From positions 62,223-126,222 of the forward strand of contig NZ_LMLA01000012.1 in NCBI RefSeq assembly GCF_001421765.1: DNA of 64,000 nucleotides, written 5' to 3'. This document shows, one piece after another, positions 38,648-47,691 of the stretch. The DNA comes from Sphingomonas sp. Leaf32. Lineage in GTDB: Bacteria > Pseudomonadota > Alphaproteobacteria > Sphingomonadales > Sphingomonadaceae. Position 1 is the stretch's first letter, and every line of letters begins with the position of its first letter. The notes beneath the pieces were generated by a model. It searched no databases, was not told where the DNA came from, and worked only from the letters and a program-made list of their open reading frames with translations. A program made the position numbers and the translations under genes.

Positions 38648-40449
38648 TGGAAATGCCCGGTTCCCTGCCCTTGTTGCTGCTGGTCGATGACGAGCCGGAG
38701 ATTCTGGTTGCGCTTAGCGATCTGCTGGAGGACCGGTACCGCATCCTGTCGACCGCTTCGCCGGTCGAGGCGCTGGAACTGGTGCGGAGTCATCCCGACA
38801 TCGCAGTGATCGTGTCCGATCAACGAATGCCGGAGCTGACCGGCAGCCAGTTCCTCGCCCGTGCCCGTGCGCAGACCGAGGCGGAGGCGATCCTGCTGAC
38901 CGGCTATGCCGACCTGTCGGCCGTCGTCGCCGCGCTCAATGAGGGCGCGATCAGCGGCTATGCGAACAAGCCATGGGATGCCGAAGCGCTGCTCGCGATG
39001 ATCGCCGCCGCCGCCGACCGCTTCGCATTGCGTCAGGCGCTGGCGTTCGAGCGCGCTGCGTTTCGCGGGCTGGCCGACAGTTCGGGGGATATCGTGACGA
39101 TCCTCGACTGCGACGGCCAAGTCGTGCGCGGCGCGCCGCGACCCGATGGCATCGACCCGCGTGACCTCACGATCATGACGCAGGATGGCAGCGACACCGA
39201 GGACCGCCATCTGGCCGAGCCATCGGGCGATCGTTGGACCCATATCCGGCGTATTCCGTTCACCATCGGCACCGAGCGCTATCTGTTGAAGATCGAGCGC
39301 GACGACACCGACCGGCGGCTAGCCGAGCGACGCCACCACCAGTCCGAAAAGCTGGAGGCGCTGGGCACGCTGTCGGGCGGCATCGCCCATGACTTCAACA
39401 ATCTGCTGGCGGCGATCATCGGCAATCTCGAACTGGCCGGACGGCGGATCGACGATCGCGAGCGATTGCAACGCTATCTGGCAGCGGCAGGTGAGGCGGC
39501 GGGGCGCGGCAGCGCCATTACCCGCCGGCTGCTCAGCTTCAGTCGGCAACGCGACCTTGCTGCCGAAATCTTCCAGCCCGACGATGTGATCCGGTCGATC
39601 GAGGAACTGATCGTCCGCACAGCTGCCGGGCGCATCCGTGTCGCGTACGACTTTGTCGCGCCGTGCTGGTCGGTGCGAACCGATGTCGGACAGTTCGAAC
39701 TCGCCATCCTCAATCTCGCGATCAACGCGCGCGATGCGATGGACGGCAGCGGGACGGTGCGGATCGGCACGGCGAATATCGAGGATGCCGCCGCGTTCCT
39801 GCCCGATTTTTCCGGCCCGTTCGTGCGTGTTTCGGTAAGCGATACCGGCAGCGGCATCGACAGCGCGGTGCGCGAGCGAGTGTTCGAACCCTTCTTTACC
39901 ACAAAAGAACAGGGGGCCGGCACCGGCCTGGGCCTGCCGATGGTGCGCGCGATGGCGCGAGCCGCCGGCGGCGACGTGACGATCGACAGCGAAGTGGGGC
40001 GCGGCACCAGCATCCACCTGTGGCTGCCGCGGATCGATGCCGGCCCGGTCACGACCGTCCAGCCGGCGATCGACCGGATCGTTCCCCGCCGCCTGATGCT
40101 GGTCGAGGACGACCCCGAAGTACGCGCCGTCGTCGCCGCGCAGCTAGAGGCAGCCGGCCACAGCGTCGTGGTCCATGACTCTGCCGTCCGCGCGGTCGCT
40201 GTGCTGGAGGCAGGCGAGCGGTTCGACATGGTGCTGACCGACTATGCCATGCCCGACATGTCGGGGACCGACGTGGCCGCCCGGGTCCGCGCCTGCTGCC
40301 CGGATACGCCCGTCCTGCTCATCACCGGGTTCGCCGAGATCGGCGACACGCAGATCGGCGTACCGGTGCTGACCAAGCCCTTTACCAGCGAACAGTTGCT
40401 GGGCGCCGTCGCGCTGGCGACTGCTACTACGGGCAGCGTATCCTGCTGA
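38647..40449 (+). CDS. Receiver-histidine kinase-receiver hybrid
   Basis: A 600-residue kinase. N-terminal receiver (about 8-122) with D58 in [13 protein letters not shown]; a PAS-like segment (about 135-225, weakly conserved); HisKA with H248 in [14 protein letters not shown]; HATPase with [14 protein letters not shown] and [21 protein letters not shown]-terminal receiver with D532 in [13 protein letters not shown]. Its ATG shares a base with the previous stop (TAATG). It ends the long operon and has no DNA-binding or enzymatic output domain, so the final target lies elsewhere. The 3' end overlaps the convergent lipoprotein gene by 23 bp. Confidence 0.9.
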   Translation: MEMPGSLPLLLLVDDEPEILVALSDLLEDRYRILSTASPVEALELVRSHPDIAVIVSDQRMPELTGSQFLARARAQTEAEAILLTGYADLSAVVAALNEGAISGYANKPWDAEALLAMIAAAADRFALRQALAFERAAFRGLADSSGDIVTILDCDGQVVRGAPRPDGIDPRDLTIMTQDGSDTEDRHLAEPSGDRWTHIRRIPFTIGTERYLLKIERDDTDRRLAERRHHQSEKLEALGTLSGGIAHDFNNLLAAIIGNLELAGRRIDDRERLQRYLAAAGEAAGRGSAITRRLLSFSRQRDLAAEIFQPDDVIRSIEELIVRTAAGRIRVAYDFVAPCWSVRTDVGQFELAILNLAINARDAMDGSGTVRIGTANIEDAAAFLPDFSGPFVRVSVSDTGSGIDSAVRERVFEPFFTTKEQGAGTGLGLPMVRAMARAAGGDVTIDSEVGRGTSIHLWLPRIDAGPVTTVQPAIDRIVPRRLMLVEDDPEVRAVVAAQLEAAGHSVVVHDSAVRAVAVLEAGERFDMVLTDYAMPDMSGTDVAARVRACCPDTPVLLITGFAEIGDTQIGVPVLTKPFTSEQLLGAVALATATTGSVSC

Positions 40450-41212
40450 ACGGTTGACCATCGGTCACGATCGTCAGGCGATCGCCATCGACGCGCAACG
40501 TCTGCGTCGCGGTCCAGCGCTGCCCCTCGCCATCATAATCGGCGGTGATGCGAAACCGCCCGGCGCTGAGCGGCTCGACCCGCTTCACCGCGCCGACGCT
40601 TTCGTGGAACCACAGTTCGTTCGGCGTCACCCGCACGCCCTCGATCAAGGCGGCCGGGCGGGTGCAGGCGGCGGCGTCGCGGTTCCAGCGGCCGACGAAC
40701 TGCATCGGGATGGTGTCGGGCGGAGCCGCCCTCTCCTCGCCCGGCGGTGGAGCGGGTGTTCCGACAAAGCCGCAGCCCCGCACCGTCCGACCGTCCACCG
40801 TCAGCGTCGCGCTGAAGTCACGCGGGGCGCCCGACATATCGTCCTTGCACGGCGCGCGGACGACGCGGACGCGTAGGGTTCGCCCGTCGGCCTGCGCCTC
40901 CCATTCGCGCGCATCGGCAGCGGTTCGGCGATCGGTTACCGGAAAGCGTCGTTCGGGCAGGTCGACGCCGCTCAGCAGCAGGGAGTCGCCCGCGATCCGG
41001 ACCGTATAGAAGGGTTCGTTGGTCGTCACAGTCAGTCGTTCCGGCACCGAGCCGGTGGCGGCTGGTGTCGCGGGCGGTGCCACCCGTGTTGCAACAGGCT
41101 TGGGAGTCGGGATCGGCGCGACGGCGTTCTCCGCCACCGGCTCCCCGCCCCCACCACAGCCCGCCAGCAGCAGCCCGAGCAGCAGCATCGACCGGTCAGT
41201 GCGGCGCGTCAT
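40427..41212 (-). CDS. Putative lipoprotein of unknown function
   Basis: A 261-residue protein with a lipobox: LLLGLLLAGC, followed by Gly and a Pro/Ala/Thr-rich spacer (about 25-58). The mature part has two beta-rich halves; the first contains FYTVRIAGDSLLLSGVDLP and ends GRTVRGCGF, resembling COG3650/META-like heat-shock lipoprotein domains, but I am not certain. Four Cys in the mature part may pair. ATG 41212 overlaps the 3' end of the transpeptidase gene by 17 bp, so the two are probably co-expressed. Confidence 0.75.
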   Translation of the reverse strand: MTRRTDRSMLLLGLLLAGCGGGGEPVAENAVAPIPTPKPVATRVAPPATPAATGSVPERLTVTTNEPFYTVRIAGDSLLLSGVDLPERRFPVTDRRTAADAREWEAQADGRTLRVRVVRAPCKDDMSGAPRDFSATLTVDGRTVRGCGFVGTPAPPPGEERAAPPDTIPMQFVGRWNRDAAACTRPAALIEGVRVTPNELWFHESVGAVKRVEPLSAGRFRITADYDGEGQRWTATQTLRVDGDRLTIVTDGQPFSRIRCP

Positions 41213-41810
41213 GGCCAGTTCCAATGCTCACCCGGTCGTCTCGGCTGGCAAGCGCAGCAACCGCATTAACCGACAATTGCGGCGCGGCATCGGCCGGGCG
41301 ATAAGCGGGAAAGGCGATGACGTCGTTGACCACCGCCACCTGTCCGCCGAGCTGCGTCGCTTCGAACAGCTTTCGCGCGAACGCGGTCGGTATCCGGATG
41401 CAGCCATGCGACGCAGGGAAACCCGGCAGGTTGCCAGCGTGGAGCGCCACCCCGTCCCACGTCAACCGCTGCATGAACGGCATCGGCGCGTTGTTGTAGA
41501 GGTTCGACCGATGGAACGGCCGCTTCTGCAGGATGGTGTATTCACCGATCGGCGTCATCTTGCCCGGCTTGCCGGTCGATACCGTCGTCGCACCGATCAA
41601 CCGATCGCCGCGATAGACGAAGGCCATCTGCATCGGCACGCTGACGACGATGCTGACCGGTCCCGGCAACGACGGATCATCGGCCCAGCGATGGTCGCCC
41701 GGCTGCATGGCCACCGCCGCCCGTTCGACGGCAAGAGACGCCGGCTCCTGCCCCATGGCGGGCAGCGGCAGGATAGCCAGCAGCAGGCCAAGGCGAAGCG
41801 CGAAGGTCAT
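41196..41810 (-). CDS. L,D-transpeptidase, YkuD family
   Basis: Cross-links or modifies peptidoglycan by 3-3 bonds in the periplasm. The 204-residue protein has a signal peptide (MTFALRLGLLLAILPLPAMG) and a YkuD catalytic domain with GEYTILQKRP, DGVALHAGNLPG and the nucleophile Cys in SHGCIRIP (C137). The ATG at 41810 gives a clean signal peptide; the much longer open frame upstream overlaps the divergent gene's coding strand. It is divergent from a second, different L,D-transpeptidase. Confidence 0.9.
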   Translation of the reverse strand: MTFALRLGLLLAILPLPAMGQEPASLAVERAAVAMQPGDHRWADDPSLPGPVSIVVSVPMQMAFVYRGDRLIGATTVSTGKPGKMTPIGEYTILQKRPFHRSNLYNNAPMPFMQRLTWDGVALHAGNLPGFPASHGCIRIPTAFARKLFEATQLGGQVAVVNDVIAFPAYRPADAAPQLSVNAVAALASRDDRVSIGTGHDAPH

Positions 41811-41985
41811 GGCCCAGTTATTCCGCAGCGCGGCCAGAATGGCAAATTTGGCGGTAACCATATTCGACGGACTCGACCGCCCGTTCCCCCAACACGACAA
41901 GCGGCGGAACGGATGCCTCCATGTTAATTGAATGGAAGGCGCGTCGCCCGTATCTCTAAGTCTCAACGATTTGGCGAGGAATTGG

Positions 41986-42693
41986 ATGCGGGACGAAGCA
42001 GTTCGATCGCGGCGAGCGGTGCTGAAGGCGGCAGGCGGGTTGGCCGGCGCCGTGCTGGCACAGGGTTGCACGACGAACGCGATCATTCCCGTTCGGCAGA
42101 ATGCGGCCATCGTGCCGCCGCCGCAGCGGCTGGCATCCGCCCCCGTCCCGGCCGCCCCGGTCAAGCAGATGCGGGCACCGGCCACGGTCAACCCCCGGCT
42201 GTTCGAACGCGCGCTGGCGTCGATGGATCGCCATGCCGGACGGATCGGCCGGACCGACCGCATCGCCATCGCCGACTTTGCGGTCGATTCGGCCCATCCA
42301 CGTTTTCAGTTCATCGACATGCATAGCGGTGTCGTCTCCGCGATGCGCGTTGCGCATGGGAGCGGATCGGACCCGGCACATTGCGGGTCGCTGACGCGCT
42401 TCAGCAACGTACCCGATTCGAACGCCACGTCGGAAGGCGCGTTCATCACCGACAATTATTATGTCGGCAAGCATGGCCGGTCGCAGCGGCTTCTCGGGCT
42501 GGACCCGACCAACGACAATGCGCTCATGCGGGCGATCGTCGTCCACGGGGCATGGTATGCCAACCCGGAAATGATCGCGCAGCACGGCAAGCTCGGCCGC
42601 AGCCAGGGCTGTTTCGCGGTGGCCGAAGGCGATCTGGCGCGCGTGTTCGACCTGCTGGGCGAAGGCCGGATGATCTACGCCGCTAAGGTTTGA
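41986..42693 (+). CDS. Murein L,D-transpeptidase catalytic domain family (YkuD_2) lipoprotein
   Basis: A 235-residue protein. The N-terminus SRRAVLKAAGGLAGAVLAQGC combines a Tat-like RR with a lipobox Cys, so it may be a Tat-exported lipoprotein. After a Pro/Ala linker comes the YkuD_2 domain: IADFAVDSAHPRFQFIDM, AHGSGSDPAHCGSL, VHGAWYAN and GRSQGCFAV with the nucleophile Cys (C209). GAGGA lies 6 bases before ATG 41986, favouring it over ATG 41932. It probably acts on peptidoglycan like its divergent neighbour, from a distinct family. Confidence 0.88.
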   Translation: MRDEAVRSRRAVLKAAGGLAGAVLAQGCTTNAIIPVRQNAAIVPPPQRLASAPVPAAPVKQMRAPATVNPRLFERALASMDRHAGRIGRTDRIAIADFAVDSAHPRFQFIDMHSGVVSAMRVAHGSGSDPAHCGSLTRFSNVPDSNATSEGAFITDNYYVGKHGRSQRLLGLDPTNDNALMRAIVVHGAWYANPEMIAQHGKLGRSQGCFAVAEGDLARVFDLLGEGRMIYAAKV

Positions 42694-42752
42694 GGCTGGG
42701 GGCAGAGGTTGCGCCCAGGTCTAACCTGCAACTTTGTCCAGCAACTGCATCC

Positions 42753-42870
42753 CGTTCAGTTCGAGTAGCGATCGAGCTTGTCGAGAGCGCGTATCGAGAA
42801 CGCCTTCCCCGGGGCGGACCGTTTTCGACAGACGCTTCTCGACAAGCTCGAAGCTGCTCGAACCGAACGG
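42753..42870. repeat. Long imperfect inverted repeat, second repeat type
   Basis: The arms (42753-42789 and 42833-42870) share TTCGAGCTTGTCGAGA-type cores: one arm contains CGATCGAGCTTGTCGAGAGC and the other its near complement CTTCTCGACAAGCTCGAAGC. It occupies most of the 282-bp gap 42694-42975 before nadE. It is unrelated in sequence to the CGTCACCCC copies. No gene is seen in the gap. Confidence 0.75.
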
Positions 42871-42975
42871 CTATGTGTAGGGTGACGGAATCAACTATGG
42901 CCGCGATCTCGTGCTTCAGCCCGGATCTACGTGACCATCCTTGTTGCCCCGGTCGTGCGTCCCTAGGATGCGGGC

Positions 42976-45030
42976 ATGACCATGCATCCGTTTCATTCGA
43001 TCCACAGCCACGGCCTGCTCCGCGTCGGAGCGTGTACCCCGCCCGCCCATGTCGGCGATCCCGCGGCGGGCGGACGCGCCGCGATCGAACTGGCGCGGCA
43101 GGGGCATGACGCGGGCGCGGACCTGCTGGTCTTTCCCGAACTGAACCTGTCCGCCTACGCCATCGACGATCTGCATCTGCAGGACGCGCTGTGCGATGCG
43201 ACCGAAGCGGCGCTGGCGGCGGTCGTCGCGGCCAGCGCGGAACTGCGCCCGGTCCTGCTGCTGGGGGCCGCCCTTCGCCGCAACGGACGCCTGTATAATT
43301 GCGCGGTGGCGGTGTCGCGCGGGCGCGTCCTGGGCGTGGTTCCCAAAACATACCTGCCCAATTACCGCGAATATTATGAGAAGCGCTGGTTCGCGCCCGG
43401 CGTCGGGTTGACCGGGCTGACGATGACGCTGGCCGGACAGGAAGTACCGTTCGGAACCGACCTACTCTTCGCCGCCACCGCCCTGCCCGACTTCGTGTTC
43501 CATGCCGAAATCTGCGAGGATTTCTGGTCGCCCCTCCCCCCCTCGACCGCCGGGGCGATGGCCGGCGCGCTGGTGCTGTGCAATTTGTCGGCATCGAACA
43601 TCGTCATCGGCAAGGCGCGCGACCGCGAGATGTTGTGCGCGTCGCAATCGGCGCGGACCGTCTCTGCCTATATCTATGCGGCGGCCGGCATCGGCGAGAG
43701 CACGACCGACCTGGCATGGGACGGACAAGGGTCCGTCCACGAACTGGGCGAGCTGCTGGTCCAGTCGGACCGGTTCGACCAGTCGTCGGGCATCGCCTAT
43801 GCCGATGTCGATCTGGATCGGCTGCGGTTGGAACGGATGCGGATGGGCACGTTCAACGACTGCGCGGCGGCCAGCGGCCACCCCGAAACACGGTTTCGCC
43901 GGATCGCGTTCGACCATGCGCCGGCGCAGGGCGATATCGGGCTGCTCCGGCCGGTGCGGCGCTACCCCTTCGTCCCCAACACGCCCGAGCGGCTTGACGA
44001 CGACTGCTACGAAGCGTTCAACATCCAGGTCGAGGCGTTGCGCAAGCGGCTGGTCGCGTCGGGGACCAAACGGTTGGTGATCGGCGTGTCGGGGGGGCTG
44101 GATTCCACCCATGCCCTGATCGTCGCGGCCAAGGCGTTCGACCGGCTGGACCGCCCGCGCACCGACATTTTGGGCTTCACCATGCCCGGCTTCGCGACCG
44201 GTGAGGCGACCAAGGGCAATGCGTGGAAGCTGATGCGGGCGCTGGGGATCACCGGCGACGAGATCGATATCCGTCCCGCCGCGCGCCAGATGCTGGGCGA
44301 TATGGGCCATCCCTTCGCCAGCGGCGAGCCGGTCTATGACGTGACGTTCGAGAATGTGCAGGCGGGCCTGCGCACCGACTACCTGTTCCGCTTGGCCAAC
44401 CAGCGCGAGGCGCTGGTGCTGGGGACCGGCGACTTGTCCGAACTGGCGCTCGGCTGGTGCACCTACGGCGTCGGCGACCATATGAGCCATTACGGCGTCA
44501 ATGCCGGCGTGCCCAAGACGCTGATCCAGTACCTCATCCGCTGGACCATCCGCACCGATCAGTTCGACCGCGATACCGATGCCGTGCTCGACGCGATCCT
44601 GAATACCGAGATTTCGCCCGAACTGGTCCCCGCCGACGCCGATGGCCGGATGCAAAGCACCGAGGACCGCGTCGGTCCCTATGCGCTGAACGATTTCTTC
44701 CTGCACCATATCGTCCGCTATGGGCAGCGGCCGTCGAAGGTCGCATTCCTGTGCTGGCACGCGTGGCGCGATGCCGCTGCCGGACGCTGGCCGATCGATT
44801 TTCCGGAGGAAGCAAAGGGCAGCTACGACCTGGCAACCATCGCCACATGGCTGGAGAAGTTCCTGTGGCGATTCTTCCAGACCAGCCAGTTCAAGCGGTC
44901 GGCTCTTCCCAACGGGCCGAAGGTGTCGGCCGGGGGGGCATTGTCGCCGCGTGGTGACTGGCGCGCGCCGTCGGACGGCGTGGCGACGGTGTGGGTCGAG
45001 GAGCTAAGGGCGAAGCTGCCGCCGCGCTAA
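42976..45030 (+). CDS. nadE: Glutamine-dependent NAD(+) synthase
   Basis: Amidates nicotinic acid adenine dinucleotide to NAD, taking ammonia from glutamine. The 684-residue protein fuses a nitrilase-type glutaminase (E55 in VFPELNLSAY, K124 in PKTYLPNYREYYEKRW, C180 in HAEICEDFW) to an ATP-pyrophosphatase synthase domain (GVSGGLDSTHALI at about 370-382, GTGDLSELALGWCTYG). The length is typical for the long form. The stop overlaps the stop of the convergent MpaB-like gene (CTAA). Confidence 0.96.
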   Translation: MTMHPFHSIHSHGLLRVGACTPPAHVGDPAAGGRAAIELARQGHDAGADLLVFPELNLSAYAIDDLHLQDALCDATEAALAAVVAASAELRPVLLLGAALRRNGRLYNCAVAVSRGRVLGVVPKTYLPNYREYYEKRWFAPGVGLTGLTMTLAGQEVPFGTDLLFAATALPDFVFHAEICEDFWSPLPPSTAGAMAGALVLCNLSASNIVIGKARDREMLCASQSARTVSAYIYAAAGIGESTTDLAWDGQGSVHELGELLVQSDRFDQSSGIAYADVDLDRLRLERMRMGTFNDCAAASGHPETRFRRIAFDHAPAQGDIGLLRPVRRYPFVPNTPERLDDDCYEAFNIQVEALRKRLVASGTKRLVIGVSGGLDSTHALIVAAKAFDRLDRPRTDILGFTMPGFATGEATKGNAWKLMRALGITGDEIDIRPAARQMLGDMGHPFASGEPVYDVTFENVQAGLRTDYLFRLANQREALVLGTGDLSELALGWCTYGVGDHMSHYGVNAGVPKTLIQYLIRWTIRTDQFDRDTDAVLDAILNTEISPELVPADADGRMQSTEDRVGPYALNDFFLHHIVRYGQRPSKVAFLCWHAWRDAAAGRWPIDFPEEAKGSYDLATIATWLEKFLWRFFQTSQFKRSALPNGPKVSAGGALSPRGDWRAPSDGVATVWVEELRAKLPPR

Positions 45031-45884
45031 CCCTGCGCCCGCGCCGTCTTTTCCGACGCCGATCCGCCAAGCGCCCAGCGCAGCATCCGCGCCATGCCCT
45101 GCGCCCCGGCACGCACGCCCAGCGGCGCGGTGCTGCGCAGTTCCAGCATCGCCCGCGCCCAGGGCGGTAGCAGGTCGATCGCGGCGGCGGTGTTGAGCGC
45201 GCCGAACCCTTTAAGCAACGGATTGGGCAGCGGCTGGTGCAGCAGCGCGTCGCGCACCGTCCGGGTGCGGACGTCGCAGCGCAGTTCGCCCCGCGCCGCA
45301 AGCAGCCACGCATCCACCGCCGCGCGACTGGCGGGCACGTCGCGTGCGCCCAGCCGCTCGGCGACCACGACATTCTCGGCGAAATAGCGGTCCTGGTCGG
45401 CGCGCGGCAGATGCGGGTCGCGGTAGCGGAGATAGGCGCGCAGGAACGAATCGGTCTCGGCGACATGGACCCAGGTCAGCAGGTGGGGGTCGTTGGCGTC
45501 ATAGGGCGCACCGTCGGGCAGGACCCCATGCACCCGATCATGAATCTGCCGGACATGATCGATCAGCCGTCCGGCCTCGGCAGTGCTGCCATAGGTGGTG
45601 GCGGCGATGAACTGCGCGGTCCGCTTCAGGCGGCCCAGCATGTCGTACCGGAAATTGCTGTGGTCCCACACCCCCGCCAGCGCGCCGGGATGCAGCATCT
45701 GCATCAGCAGCGCGGCCGTGCCGCCGATCATCATCGACGAAAAGTCGCCATGTACCCGCCAGCTGACCGATGCCGGTCCGAACAGCCCGTCGTCACCCGG
45801 CGGTCGCCGGAGGTCGATCGCGCCATCCCCGGCCCCGGTCAGGCCACGGACTTGACGGGCGATGGTCTGGCGAAATGAGTTCAT
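45027..45884 (-). CDS. MpaB/DUF2236 family oxygenase-like protein
   Basis: A 285-residue protein of the DUF2236 family, which includes rubber oxygenase Lcp and fungal MpaB, heme-dependent oxygenases. It shows GPASVSWRVHGDFSSMMIGG, LLMQMLHPGALAGVWDHSNF (a conserved His suited to heme binding) and TWVHVAETDSFLRAY. The ATG at 45884 begins MNSFRQTIARQVRG. There is no signal peptide, so it is probably cytoplasmic. The substrate is unknown. Confidence 0.85.
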   Translation of the reverse strand: MNSFRQTIARQVRGLTGAGDGAIDLRRPPGDDGLFGPASVSWRVHGDFSSMMIGGTAALLMQMLHPGALAGVWDHSNFRYDMLGRLKRTAQFIAATTYGSTAEAGRLIDHVRQIHDRVHGVLPDGAPYDANDPHLLTWVHVAETDSFLRAYLRYRDPHLPRADQDRYFAENVVVAERLGARDVPASRAAVDAWLLAARGELRCDVRTRTVRDALLHQPLPNPLLKGFGALNTAAAIDLLPPWARAMLELRSTAPLGVRAGAQGMARMLRWALGGSASEKTARAQG

Positions 45885-45986
45885 GGTGCGGGAACGAGCG
45901 GAGCGCGACGTCGGGTCCGATCGTTCCGGAACCAAATCGCTCGCTCGCGACCTTTGTCCCTCCTACTCGAACCGACAGGCCCGTTC

Positions 45987-47624
45987 ATGTCCTCACCCCC
46001 CAGCCCGGAAAAGCCGCTCGACATCGTGCAGCGCCAGGCGGCGATGTCGGGTCCGGAAATGCACGATCCGGGCAACGGCATCTTCTTTGCCGCGGTCAAG
46101 ACGACACGGATGCCGATGATCGTGACCGATCCCAACCTGCCCGACAACCCGATCATCTTTGCCAACCCCGCGTTCCTCAACATGACCGGCTATGATGCCG
46201 AGGAGATACTGGGGCGCAACTGCCGGTTCCTGCAGGGGGCCGACACCGACCAGGAAACGGTAGCCGAGATTGGCCGGGCGATCCGCGAACAGCGTGAGAC
46301 GTCGGTCGAGATCATCAATTACAAGAAGAACGGCAGCGCCTTCTGGAACGCGCTGTTCATCTCGCCCGTGTTCGATGCCGACGATACGCTGCGCTATCAT
46401 TTCGCATCGCAGCTGGACGTCACGCGCCGCCGCGATGCCGAGGAAGCGCTGCGACAGGCGCAGAAAATGGAGGCGGTGGGGCAGCTGACCGGCGGCATCG
46501 CGCATGATTTCAACAACCTGCTGACCGTGATCCAGGGCTTTACCGACGTCCTGCTCCATCAGATCGACCGAAGCCAGGAACGCCCCCTTCCCACCGATCG
46601 CGCCCGCCGCTCGTTGCGTGCGGTGATGGAGGCGGCGGATCGCGGCGCGGAGCTGACGCAGCAGTTGCTCGCCTTTTCCCGGCGACAAAAGCTGTCGGGC
46701 CGGGTCACCAATGTCGACGAACTGGTCCGGACGCTGCTGCCGATGCTGAAGCGCACGATTGGCAGCGCGGGGATCACGATCGACGTCAAACCATGCGGTG
46801 AACAGTGCAACGCCCGCATCGACCCGGTGCAGGCGGAGGCGGCGGTCATCGGTATCGTCATGAACGCCCGCGATGCGATGCCGGATGGCGGCACGATCAT
46901 GATTTCGGCCGAACACGTTACCCTCGACGGCAGCGATCCGCGCTATGGCGACAAACTGCGCGGCGAATTCGTCGCGCTGTCGATCGCTGATACCGGGACC
47001 GGCATGTCGGAAGAAGTCCGCGCCCGCGTGACCGAACCGTTCTTCACGACCAAGGATCAGGGCAAGGGTACGGGCCTTGGCCTGTCGATGGTCTATGGCT
47101 TCATGAAACAGTCCGATGGGGCGCTGCACATCAAATCACAGGAAGGCCGCGGCACCACCGTCTGCCTGCTGTTCCCCGCCGCGCGATCGGTCGCTGAGCC
47201 TATCCGACAACATCGCACGCGCAGCGACAGCGACCTGCGCGGCGACGAAACCGTACTGATCGTCGAGGACCAGCGCGACGTCGGCGATCTGGCCGAAGCA
47301 ATCCTCAGAGATTTTGGCTATGCCGCACTCCGCGCAGGCAACGGGCCGGAGGCAATCGCGATATTGGAGAGCGATGCGGCGATCGACCTGCTGTTCACCG
47401 ACCTCATCATGCCCGGTGGAATGAACGGGGTGATGGTCGCGCGGGAAGCACGGCGGATGCGGCCCCGGCTGAAGGTGCTGCTGACCACGGGCTATGCCGA
47501 GGCATCGATCGAACGGGTGGATGCACGCGGCACCGAATTCGACCTGATCGGCAAGCCGTATAAGCGGGTCGATCTGGCCATGCGTGTTCGCCAAGTGCTT
47601 GACGGCGCGACCGGTACCGGTTGA
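45987..47624 (+). CDS. Blue-light LOV hybrid histidine kinase
   Basis: A 545-residue sensor. An N-terminal LOV domain (about 38-140) has the flavin-adduct Cys in [13 protein letters not shown] (C79) and the [11 protein letters not shown] strand. HisKA carries H173 in [11 protein letters not shown]; HATPase has [12 protein letters not shown] and [11 protein letters not shown]; a C-terminal receiver has D472 in [11 protein letters not shown]. Light would form a Cys-FMN adduct and alter kinase activity. The ATG at 45987 is preferred; a TTG at 45954 is possible. The bacteriophytochrome gene follows 67 bp downstream on the same strand. Confidence 0.92.
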   Translation: MSSPPSPEKPLDIVQRQAAMSGPEMHDPGNGIFFAAVKTTRMPMIVTDPNLPDNPIIFANPAFLNMTGYDAEEILGRNCRFLQGADTDQETVAEIGRAIREQRETSVEIINYKKNGSAFWNALFISPVFDADDTLRYHFASQLDVTRRRDAEEALRQAQKMEAVGQLTGGIAHDFNNLLTVIQGFTDVLLHQIDRSQERPLPTDRARRSLRAVMEAADRGAELTQQLLAFSRRQKLSGRVTNVDELVRTLLPMLKRTIGSAGITIDVKPCGEQCNARIDPVQAEAAVIGIVMNARDAMPDGGTIMISAEHVTLDGSDPRYGDKLRGEFVALSIADTGTGMSEEVRARVTEPFFTTKDQGKGTGLGLSMVYGFMKQSDGALHIKSQEGRGTTVCLLFPAARSVAEPIRQHRTRSDSDLRGDETVLIVEDQRDVGDLAEAILRDFGYAALRAGNGPEAIAILESDAAIDLLFTDLIMPGGMNGVMVAREARRMRPRLKVLLTTGYAEASIERVDARGTEFDLIGKPYKRVDLAMRVRQVLDGATGTG

Positions 47625-47691
47625 TGAAAGTCGCTTTCGGTTATACTGCAATACGTTCCCGCTACGATCCCAGTCGCCGGGCAGTAATCGG

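Noticed and set aside
42694..42975. A hidden small gene upstream of nadE
   Set aside because: The gap is filled by the inverted repeat and has no frame with a start, ribosome site and protein-like composition.
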